A DNA stretch of 6,059 nt from Oscillospiraceae bacterium (lineage in GTDB: Bacteria; Bacillota; Clostridia; Oscillospirales; Ruminococcaceae): positions 1 to 6,059 of the forward strand of contig JAHZBJ010000068.1 of assembly GCA_019423445.1 (NCBI GenBank), given 5' to 3'. The notes under the pieces were generated by a model. It saw nothing but the letters and a program-made list of their open reading frames with translations. It had not been told where the DNA came from and searched no databases. The first letter of the stretch is position 1; each line of letters begins with the position of its first letter. The position numbers and the translations under genes are program-made. Positions 1-4,634 of this stretch are shown here, in pieces.

Positions 1-26
1 GAAAAATAAGCGACCAATACCTTCAT
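1..26 (-). CDS. Flavodoxin family protein, N-terminal fragment cut by window edge
   Basis: Only the first nine codons are inside the window, reading MKVLVAYFS on the minus strand. This is the characteristic first beta strand of short-chain flavodoxins, which leads into the FMN phosphate-binding loop (S/T-x-T-G-N-T). The same eight residues, KVLVAYFS, occur in the lipoprotein flavodoxin at 1639-2709, where they are followed by ATGNT. The start is supported by an AAGGAGG ribosome binding site at 35-41, eight bases upstream. The gene is divergent from the LysR regulator at 305, the usual layout for a LysR protein and its target. Flavodoxins carry electrons through bound FMN or act as small quinone/flavin oxidoreductases. 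Which type this is cannot be told from nine residues; another family starting with the same strand (for example an NADPH-dependent FMN reductase) is possible but less likely. Confidence 0.75.
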
Positions 27-42
27 TAAAATAACCTCCTTA

Positions 43-56
43 CGGGAATTTTCCCG
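43..56. promoter_or_regulatory. Perfect 6-bp inverted repeat just upstream of the flavodoxin ribosome binding site
   Basis: CGGGAA and TTCCCG flank a 2-base centre, one base away from the AAGGAGG of the truncated flavodoxin gene. As DNA it could be an operator between the predicted flavodoxin promoter and its start codon. As RNA it would fold as a 5-bp stem with a 4-base loop directly next to the ribosome binding site. Which of these is right, if either, is not visible from the sequence. Confidence 0.4.
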
Positions 57-68
57 ATTGTTGTGCTC

Positions 69-96
69 TTTACAAAAATGTATTGTGTTGGATCAA
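69..96 (-). promoter_or_regulatory. Candidate promoter of the truncated flavodoxin gene
   Basis: On the minus strand, TTGATC (91-96) is a possible -35 and TGTAAA (69-74) a possible -10, with a 16-base spacer. Each matches four of six consensus positions. Transcription would start near 62, giving a leader of about 35 bases that includes the inverted repeat at 43-56. This is a moderate match in AT-rich DNA, so the assignment is tentative. Confidence 0.35.
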
Positions 97-203
97 AAAG
101 ATACCCCAGCCAGCGTCCAGGATACAAAAAGTTCATGTGCTGGCCCCAGAGTTGATAATGGGGGAGGACCTTTCGTACCCATTGTAAATCCATTGCTGAA
201 AAA
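74..203. repeat. Phased A5 tracts in the divergent control region
   Basis: Runs of exactly five A occur at 74-78, 95-99, 126-130 and 199-203. Their centres are 21, 31 and 73 bases apart, close to 2, 3 and 7 helical turns of 10.5 bp. Three of them share the word CAAAAA. A 9-base word, AAAAATGTA, is also repeated at 74-82 and 199-207. Phased A tracts bend DNA, and LysR proteins bind and bend the DNA between divergent genes, so this may be the structured part of the LysR control region. With so few tracts, chance is not excluded. Confidence 0.4.
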
Positions 204-249
204 TGTAAAATACTCATTTTCTATTTGAAGATATTCTGTAAAAGCATTT

Positions 250-278
250 TTGTGTTGCGGCAGAATGACAGATATGAT
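250..278 (+). promoter_or_regulatory. Candidate promoter of the LysR regulator gene
   Basis: TATGAT at 273-278 is a good -10 (five of six). It lies 17 bases after TTGTGT at 250-255, a weak -35. Transcription would start near 285, just before the AAGGAGG at 291-297. A weak -35 suits a regulator gene kept at a low level. Confidence 0.4.
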
Positions 279-304
279 AGGATGAAGAAAAAGGAGGCGA
301 AGGG

Positions 305-1168
305 ATGGAACTGCGTGTTTTGCGGTATTTCCTGGCGGTGGCCCGGGAGGAAAACATCACAAAGGCGGCAGCTCTGCTCCACCTGACCCAGCCCACCCTC
401 TCCCGACAGCTGATGCAGCTGGAGGAGGAATTGGGGGTGCAGCTCTTTCGCCGCAGCCGCTATCATGTTATCCTCACAGACGAGGGACTGCTGCTGCGCC
501 GCCGGGCCCAGGAACTGGTGGAACTGGCGGACAAGACAGCCCGGGAGTTTCGCAAGGAAGCGGAGCTGCGGGGAGAGATCTCCATTGGAAGCGGCGATTT
601 GGAGGGGATGTCCCTGTTGGCGGATCAGTTGACCGCATTTCAAAGAATTCATCCACAAGTGACCTATCAGATCTACAGTGGAAACGCCGACAACATAAAA
701 GAGCGCATTGAAGGCGGTACGCTGGACTTGGGCTTGCTGATGGAACCGGTGGATATCAGCAAGTACGACTTTGTCCGCCTGCCAGTGAAGGAGGAGTGGG
801 GAGTCCATGTCCGTGAGGATTCCCCTCTGGCACAGAAAGAGACGGTCACTGCAAAGGACCTTGCGGATGTCCCTTTGATTCTCACCAGGCGCGGCTTGGT
901 ACAAAAGGAGCTGGAGCGGTGGTTTGGGCCCTATGGCGGACAGCTCCAGGTGGCTGCTACAGGAAATCTGCCCTACAATATGGCTCAGCTTGCCAGAGCG
1001 GGCATGGGGGCATTTCTCAATATCAGGCTGCGCTGCGGCTATGAGGGGCTTCGATTTCTGCCCCTCGCCCCGCCTCTGGAGTCCAGCACGGTGCTTGCAT
1101 GGAAAAAGGCGGAGACCTTCCCGCCAGCTGTGGAGGCGTTGCTGGAATACGTCAAAGAATGCTTTTAA
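305..1168 (+). CDS. LysR-family transcriptional regulator
   Basis: The 287-residue length is normal for LysR regulators, so the gene appears intact. Residues 1-60 form the winged helix-turn-helix, with the family pattern of hydrophobic start (RYFLAVAREENITKAA), recognition helix (LHLTQPTLSRQLMQLE, about 25-40) and wing (LGVQLFRRS, about 43-51). A linker helix rich in Glu, Lys and Arg spans about 60-88. The remainder is the periplasmic-binding-protein-like effector domain, starting near EISIGSGDLEG. The ATG is preceded by AAGGAGG at 291-297, seven bases away. LysR proteins act as tetramers on promoters of adjacent, often divergent genes and respond to a small ligand or redox signal. Here the likely target is the divergent flavodoxin gene across the 278-bp gap, and the gene may also repress itself. 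The effector cannot be named from sequence. A hairpin terminator follows at 1224-1258. Confidence 0.93.
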   Translation: MELRVLRYFLAVAREENITKAAALLHLTQPTLSRQLMQLEEELGVQLFRRSRYHVILTDEGLLLRRRAQELVELADKTAREFRKEAELRGEISIGSGDLEGMSLLADQLTAFQRIHPQVTYQIYSGNADNIKERIEGGTLDLGLLMEPVDISKYDFVRLPVKEEWGVHVREDSPLAQKETVTAKDLADVPLILTRRGLVQKELERWFGPYGGQLQVAATGNLPYNMAQLARAGMGAFLNIRLRCGYEGLRFLPLAPPLESSTVLAWKKAETFPPAVEALLEYVKECF

Positions 1169-1196
1169 AGTATTTCTTATAATTTAAAATAAGTAT

Positions 1197-1225
1197 TAGA
1201 CATGAATTGAAAACCGTTTTAGAAT
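1197..1225 (+). promoter_or_regulatory. Candidate promoter of the merR-flavodoxin operon, with internal dyad
   Basis: TAGACA (1197-1202) and TAGAAT (1220-1225) each match the consensus at five of six positions and are separated by exactly 17 bases. Transcription should start near 1232. Between the elements lies the short perfect dyad AAAAC-C-GTTTT (1210-1220). MerR-family proteins bind dyads in the spacer between -35 and -10, usually with a 19-20 base spacer, so this is a candidate autoregulatory operator with an atypical spacing. A separate TATAAT lies at 1178-1183, but no good -35 precedes it. Confidence 0.5.
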
Positions 1226-1258
1226 GTAGGTGTCCAGAAAGACACCTGCATTTTTTTT
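1224..1258 (+). terminator. Rho-independent terminator of the LysR gene
   Basis: An 11-bp stem (1224-1234 with 1241-1251, one G-T wobble, left arm ATGTAGGTGTC) closes a 6-base loop, CAGAAA. It is followed by eight T at 1251-1258, and the stem can extend into that T run. It ends transcripts coming from the LysR gene. The predicted MerR-operon start near 1232 falls inside the left arm, so transcripts from that promoter would lack most of the left arm and escape termination. Confidence 0.85.
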
Positions 1259-1270
1259 GGAGGTTGTGGT

Positions 1271-1642
1271 ATGACCATACAGGAGGCCAGCGAGCGTTAC
1301 CAGATCCCCATGCATATGCTGCGGGAATATGAGAGCTGGGGCCTGTGCGGAGCGGCCCAGCCAGCCCTGGGGGCTTGGCAGTACGCTGATACCGACATCG
1401 AGCGTTTGAGCACCATTATGACGCTTCACGATATTGGGTTTTCCGTGAAGGAAGTGGAAGTTTATATGCGCTTACTGTTGGAACACTCCCAAACGGAAGA
1501 ACAGCGCCTGAAGATGCTGGAAGTCAAACGGGCTGCTGCCCTGGATGAAATCCATTTCAAGGAACGTCAGCTTCAGCGGCTGGATTATCTGCGCCATGAA
1601 ATTCGTAAAACACAGAACCAGACGGGAGGAACCAAAAAATGA
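1271..1642 (+). CDS. MerR-family transcriptional regulator
   Basis: This is a 123-residue protein, the usual length for short MerR regulators. The N-terminal helix-turn-helix is compact (residues 1-22, with IQEASERYQIPMHMLREYE), followed by a second DNA-binding element (about 36-62, QYADTDIERLSTIMTLHDIGFSVKEV). A long charged helix, about 70-113, should form the antiparallel dimer coiled coil. There is a single cysteine (C26) and no Cys-rich metal site, so a metal sensor of the MerR/ZntR type is unlikely; a redox or small-molecule role is open. The first residues are shorter than in many relatives, but GGAGG at 1259-1263, seven bases before the ATG, supports this start. The stop codon overlaps the start of the flavodoxin lipoprotein gene (ATGA), so the two are one operon and probably translationally coupled. 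Confidence 0.9.
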   Translation: MTIQEASERYQIPMHMLREYESWGLCGAAQPALGAWQYADTDIERLSTIMTLHDIGFSVKEVEVYMRLLLEHSQTEEQRLKMLEVKRAAALDEIHFKERQLQRLDYLRHEIRKTQNQTGGTKK

Positions 1643-2709
1643 AACGTTTTTTTGCATTGCTAACTGCATTGATCCTGCTTTGTGTCCTGACGGCCTGTGG
1701 AGGAACGCAGCCCCAAAACAGCCCCGGTCAAACCCAGTCCAGTCAGGAAGATGTACAGCCAGAGAGCGGGATATCTGTCTCCAATCAGCCCGCAGCCTCC
1801 GCCTCCTCCTCGTCGGATGAGAGTGAATCCGCTGGCGAGCCTCAGCAGAGGAAGGTGCTGGTGGCATATTTCTCCGCCACCGGCAATACCGAGGGGATTG
1901 CCCAGCACCTCCAGGCTATCCTGGATGCTGACCTCTATGAGATCATCCCTGAGGTGCCTTATACAGACGAAGATCTCAACTACAGCGACGACAGCTGCCG
2001 AGCCAACCAGGAACAGAATGACCCTGCTGCCCGCCCTGCTGTTGCCGGAACCCTGGAAAACCTGGAAAATTATGATACGGTGTTTCTGGGTTACCCCATC
2101 TGGTGGGGTCAGGCGCCCAAGATCATCCATACGTTCCTGGAAAGTTACGATTTTAAGGATATGACCATTGTCCCCTTCTGCACCTCCGGCTCCAGCGGCA
2201 TCGGATCCAGTGCCGACAATCTCCATGCTTTGGCGCCTGACGCCAACTGGCTCTCCGGGCAGCGTTTCAGCGGCGGCGCTTCCCAGGAGGAAGTGGCCTC
2301 TTGGGTGGATAGTCTGGAACTCTCCCAACCGTCCATGAGTACAGGCGATGTCCAGACCCAGCTCCGCCTGACCTTTGAGGGAGGAGAAGCCGTCATCGCT
2401 TTGGAGGACAACGCCACTACCCGGGATTTTCTTACCATGCTGCCTGCCACCCTCACTTTTGAGGATTATGCGGGCTCCGAGAAGATCAGCTACCTTACCC
2501 AGGACCTCTCCACAGAGGGAGCCCCCGTCAGCTATGACCCACAGGCGGGTGATGTGGCTCTGTATGTACCCTGGGGCAATCTGGCCATTTTTTACGGTGA
2601 TGCCGGCAGTTCCTCTGATTTGGTCCCCATGGGTCGTGTGACATCCGGCCTGGATCTCCTGTCCGGCATGGAGGGGGAATTTCAGGTGTCCATTTCCGTT
2701 GTAGCGTAA
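1639..2709 (+). CDS. Membrane-anchored lipoprotein: flavodoxin domain plus cyclophilin-like domain
   Basis: The 356-residue protein has three parts. Residues 1-20 are a lipoprotein signal peptide with basic start MKR, a hydrophobic core and lipobox LTAC, so C20 would be lipidated and the protein held outside the cell membrane. Residues 21-70 are a Ser/Gln/Glu-rich, disordered spacer. Residues 71-228 are a flavodoxin domain: KVLVAYFSATGNT (72-84) holds the FMN phosphate loop, GYPIWWG (151-157) and the CTSGSSG loop (181-187) are the expected isoalloxazine-contact regions. Residues 237-356 match the small cyclophilin-like fold often found with such flavodoxins (YAGSEKISYL at 277-286, GDVALYVPWGNLAIFYGD at 304-321, LVPMGRV at 328-334). 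The family is thought to work in FMN-dependent electron transfer or reduction; the substrate is unknown. GGAGG at 1625-1629 and the 4-base overlap with the MerR gene fix the start. No terminator is visible after the stop, so read-through into the gene at 2878 is possible. Confidence 0.9.
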   Translation: MKRFFALLTALILLCVLTACGGTQPQNSPGQTQSSQEDVQPESGISVSNQPAASASSSSDESESAGEPQQRKVLVAYFSATGNTEGIAQHLQAILDADLYEIIPEVPYTDEDLNYSDDSCRANQEQNDPAARPAVAGTLENLENYDTVFLGYPIWWGQAPKIIHTFLESYDFKDMTIVPFCTSGSSGIGSSADNLHALAPDANWLSGQRFSGGASQEEVASWVDSLELSQPSMSTGDVQTQLRLTFEGGEAVIALEDNATTRDFLTMLPATLTFEDYAGSEKISYLTQDLSTEGAPVSYDPQAGDVALYVPWGNLAIFYGDAGSSSDLVPMGRVTSGLDLLSGMEGEFQVSISVVA

Positions 2710-2877
2710 AGTCCGAAATCCTCTGCCACCGGTTCATTGATGGGGGAGAGGGAAAACAGCCACTGTTGCTGCTTCTTACAGCAGCCGCCATACCATTTCC
2801 CAGCGTTTGTCCATGGAGGCTGCTTGAGACATAGGAATGGGAAAATTGGGACCAGTGAATCATTGGGAGGTATTTTT
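2710..2877 (+). other. 168-bp gap before the carboxymuconolactone decarboxylase-like gene
   Basis: No terminator with a T run and no convincing promoter were found. A small hairpin (2765-2771 with 2779-2785, one G-T wobble) has no T tract. The words TTTCCCA (2796-2802) and TGGGAAA (2838-2844) form a widely spaced 7-bp inverted repeat. ATTGGGA occurs at 2845-2851 and again at 2862-2868, where it overlaps the ribosome binding site. The reading frame of the downstream gene stays open upstream to 2737, but without a ribosome binding site or family-like sequence. The gap probably carries leader RNA, possibly with regulation of the next gene. Confidence 0.4.
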
Positions 2878-3627
2878 ATGGAACTATCTGTGGATGCAAA
2901 GCAGTACTGTGAAAATCAATTTGGTCAGGTGCCTTTTGGGCTGGCGGAGAGCGACCCAGAGTTTTCCACCTTCTTTTCCAATTTTGCCTTTGACGAGGTG
3001 ATTCGGGAGAGCAAGCTGGACAGCAAGACCCGCTTCCTGGCCATTTTAGCTGCGCTGATGGGGTGTCAGGGGCTGGAGGCATTTGGCAGCTTGGTGCCGG
3101 GGGCCCTGAAAAGCGGTGTGACCCCCGTAGAGCTCAAAGAGCTTATTTATCAAGGAGCTGCCTACCTGGGGCTGGGGCGGGTTCTGCCCTTTCTTTACGA
3201 GGCAAACCGGGTGTTAAGGGCCGGGGACGTAATCCTTCCCCTGCCGCCCCAGGGAACCACTACCCCCAAGACCCGGATCCAGGCAGGGAATCAGGCGCAG
3301 GTGGACATCTTCGGAGAACAGATGCGGGGATTTCAAAACAGCGGCCCGGAGGAGAGCCGCCACATCAACCGCTGGCTTGCGGGCAACTGTTTCGGCGACT
3401 ACTACACCAGAGGCGGGCTTGATCACCGGCAGCGGGAGCTTATTACCTTCTGCTTCCTGGCTGCCCAGGGAGGCTGTGAGCCCCAGCTGGTGAGCCACGC
3501 CGCCGCCAACCTGCGCATTGGAAACAACAAGGACTTCCTGATTGATGTGATTTCCCAATGTCTTCCATATATGGGATATCCCCGCAGCCTCAACGCTCTG
3601 CGCTGCGTCAATGAGGCCGCCAAGTGA
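2878..3627 (+). CDS. Carboxymuconolactone decarboxylase family protein, two AhpD-like domains
   Basis: The protein has 249 residues. The start is set by GGGAGG at 2865-2870, seven bases before the ATG, and the protein then opens with MELSVDAKQY as relatives do. It has two copies of the all-helical CMD/AhpD-like domain. The first is about 40-112 (KLDSKTRFLAILAAL, then C63, then VTPVELKELIYQGAAYLGLGR). The second is about 170-246 (LDHRQRELITFCFLAAQGGC, with C200 and H207, then IGNNKDFLIDVISQCLPYMGYPR). The second keeps a C-x6-H pair typical of the active site; neither has the CxxC of true AhpD. Members are either lactone decarboxylases or thiol-dependent peroxide-detoxifying proteins, and most are annotated only by family. 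Lying behind a flavodoxin lipoprotein, a redox role is a fair guess. A strong terminator follows. Confidence 0.9.
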   Translation: MELSVDAKQYCENQFGQVPFGLAESDPEFSTFFSNFAFDEVIRESKLDSKTRFLAILAALMGCQGLEAFGSLVPGALKSGVTPVELKELIYQGAAYLGLGRVLPFLYEANRVLRAGDVILPLPPQGTTTPKTRIQAGNQAQVDIFGEQMRGFQNSGPEESRHINRWLAGNCFGDYYTRGGLDHRQRELITFCFLAAQGGCEPQLVSHAAANLRIGNNKDFLIDVISQCLPYMGYPRSLNALRCVNEAAK

Positions 3628-3662
3628 TCCATCATCCATCTCCCGTCCTTACACACAGAATC

Positions 3663-3701
3663 AAGCCCCATAGGTACACAATGTGAACCTATGGGGCTTT
3701 T
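3663..3701 (+). terminator. Strong hairpin terminator between convergent genes
   Basis: A perfect 13-bp stem (AAGCCCCATAGGT, 3663-3675, with 3687-3699) is topped by an A-A mismatch and a further CAC/GTG pairing around a 3-base loop. It runs into TTTT at 3698-3701, so it fits the plus-strand decarboxylase-like gene. The DUF1540 gene converges from the other side and may use the same hairpin, although the tail on that strand is less T-rich. Confidence 0.8.
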
Positions 3702-3740
3702 CCTATGAGATGTTCCTTTTTACCGGTTTTTGGAAAGGAT

Positions 3741-3914
3741 TTACTTCATCTGGAAGGATTTGCAGTCGGTGCACTGATCCATGGTGGGGTTGGTCTCATG
3801 GGTGCCGATAACCACCTTGTCCAGAGAGCAGTAGTTGGCGGTGCTGCAGTGGTTTTTGCAGTTGGTGACGGTACATTCAATGGCTTTGTTGGCGTTGTTG
3901 CAGTTGCAGTTCAT
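3741..3914 (-). CDS. DUF1540 family small cysteine-rich protein
   Basis: This 57-residue minus-strand gene starts MNCNCNNANKAIECTVTNC and ends DQCTDCKSFQMK. It has eight cysteines, at 3, 5, 14, 19, 23, 29, 48 and 51, and no signal peptide or membrane segment. The spacing and the closing CxxC resemble DUF1540 proteins, small putative metal-binding proteins common in Clostridia and Bacilli with no established function. The cysteines probably hold zinc or iron (inference). AGGAGG at 3923-3928, eight bases before the ATG, is a strong ribosome binding site. The gene follows the GNAT gene on the same strand with a 148-bp gap that contains a candidate promoter and a leader hairpin. The longer plus-strand frame across the same bases has no ribosome binding site or family resemblance and is a shadow. 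Confidence 0.9.
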   Translation of the reverse strand: MNCNCNNANKAIECTVTNCKNHCSTANYCSLDKVVIGTHETNPTMDQCTDCKSFQMK

Positions 3915-3950
3915 ATAAAATTCCTCCTGTACACAGGTGAGATCAAGAGC

Positions 3951-3986
3951 CAGTGGGCCAAGGGGTATATCCTCCTTTGCCCACTG
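3951..3986 (-). promoter_or_regulatory. Leader hairpin with a ribosome binding site in the loop, upstream of DUF1540
   Basis: In the minus-strand transcript CAGTGGGC (3979-3986) pairs perfectly with GCCCACTG (3951-3958). Past one A-G mismatch a further AAGG/CCTT pairing is possible. The upper part contains AAAGGAGG (3971-3978), a near-ideal ribosome binding site that is not the one used by DUF1540. Nine bases after it a TTG opens a 16-codon frame (3911-3961, MAHWLLISPVYRRNFI) whose TGA overlaps the DUF1540 ATG. This could be a leader peptide or a translational control element. It is unproven: the start codon is TTG and the frame is short. Confidence 0.35.
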
Positions 3987-4010
3987 ACACTATTGTGCCC
4001 GGCAGCGAAG

Positions 4011-4038
4011 AAGATATCCTCCAGGAAGAATTTTACAA
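4011..4038 (-). promoter_or_regulatory. Candidate promoter of the DUF1540 gene
   Basis: On the minus strand TTGTAA (4033-4038) and TATCTT (4011-4016) each match the consensus at four of six positions, 16 bases apart. The predicted start near 4005 would give a leader of about 90 bases that contains the hairpin at 3951-3986. The match is weak and co-transcription with the GNAT gene is an alternative. Confidence 0.25.
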
Positions 4039-4062
4039 AAAGGGATTTTCCAGCTGCGCCAG

Positions 4063-4524
4063 TTAAAGGTTTTCGCCAATCAGAAGTTCATATTCGTCGG
4101 AGACCCGGGAAAATCCCCGGCCTTCATAAAGGGATCTGCCCATGGGCGACGAATGGAGGATGAGCTTTTGATATCCGTTTTGGACGGCGTAGGTGATCAC
4201 AAATTCCAACAGCCCTCTGGCAACGCCTTTGTTGCGGTATTGAGGAGCGGTGTATACGTTGCTCAGTTTTCCCACCTTGCCGCTCAGAAGGGTACTGGTA
4301 GGGGGCATTTTCAGCGGGGACAGACCAACAGTGGCAATGACAGTATCCCCTTCCTGGCACAGAAAAGCCACATGAGCGCCGCTGGCTATGGTTTCCTGGA
4401 AAAAGGCGAGGGTAGCTGGGCGGAGAAGGTCCTCCTGAAAATCGGGGTCCCGCTCCCGGCGCATGGCCATTCTCAATTTTGTCAGGACTTGGCAGTCATC
4501 CGTGGTTGCGACGCGGTATTCCAT
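4063..4524 (-). CDS. GNAT family N-acetyltransferase
   Basis: The protein has 153 residues, a normal single-domain length. The core motif A is clear: LSNVYTAPQYRNKGVARGLL (87-106) supplies the beta-4 strand and the Q/R-x-x-G-x-A acetyl-CoA pyrophosphate loop (QYRNKGVA, 95-102). After it come a helix and ILHSSPMGRSLYEGRGF (122-138), the C-terminal part of the fold with the usual Y-x-x-x-GF. Acetyl-CoA is the expected donor; the acceptor (antibiotic, amine, peptide N-terminus or other) cannot be told. The start at MEYRVATTDD is chosen because AAGGAG (4532-4537) lies seven bases upstream and the protein then begins like other GNATs. The frame stays open further upstream to 4743, but that part runs through the hairpin at 4564-4592 and into the carboxykinase gene. 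No clear promoter of its own is visible. Confidence 0.9.
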   Translation of the reverse strand: MEYRVATTDDCQVLTKLRMAMRRERDPDFQEDLLRPATLAFFQETIASGAHVAFLCQEGDTVIATVGLSPLKMPPTSTLLSGKVGKLSNVYTAPQYRNKGVARGLLEFVITYAVQNGYQKLILHSSPMGRSLYEGRGFSRVSDEYELLIGENL

Positions 4525-4563
4525 TCTGTTTCTCCTTCCTTTTTCCGAAGTCCCGGAGACAAC

Positions 4564-4592
4564 AACAGAGACAGGGGGGACCTGTCTCTGTT
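4564..4592 (-). terminator. Hairpin downstream of the PEP carboxykinase gene, probable terminator
   Basis: A perfect 12-bp stem (AACAGAGACAGG, 4564-4575, with 4581-4592) around a 5-base loop lies 43 bases after the carboxykinase stop. The minus-strand tail after it (GTTGTC) is only mildly T-rich, so termination may be partial and let some transcription reach the GNAT gene. A smaller dyad, TTTGC-ACT-GCAAA, is at 4607-4619. Confidence 0.6.
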
Positions 4593-4634
4593 TGATGCTT
4601 GGGGGATTTGCACTGCAAACCGGCCCAAAGAGAG

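Noticed and set aside
26..217. 63-codon minus-strand frame whose TAA overlaps the flavodoxin ATG (TAATG)
   Set aside because: No ribosome binding site before its ATG, an aromatic-rich sequence without family resemblance, and it lies across the candidate flavodoxin promoter. The overlap alone is not enough; it could be a decayed gene but nothing shows that.
221..904. 227-codon minus-strand frame opposite the LysR gene
   Set aside because: Antisense shadow of a well-supported LysR gene; composition is Gln/Leu-rich with no domain and no ribosome binding site.
1660..2328. 222-codon minus-strand frame opposite the flavodoxin lipoprotein gene
   Set aside because: Antisense shadow of a gene whose signal peptide and two domains are clear on the plus strand.
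2807..2837. TTGTCC-19-TAGGAA as a MerR-type long-spacer promoter for the CMD gene
   Set aside because: Both hexamers are poor matches and no dyad lies between them.
2737..2877. 47-codon upstream extension of the CMD protein
   Set aside because: The frame is open but lacks a ribosome binding site and family-like sequence, while a GGGAGG site sits at the right distance before the ATG at 2878.
3705..4163. 152-codon plus-strand frame
   Set aside because: No ribosome binding site, valine/glycine-rich low-information sequence, and it overlaps the DUF1540 gene and the GNAT C-terminus on the other strand.
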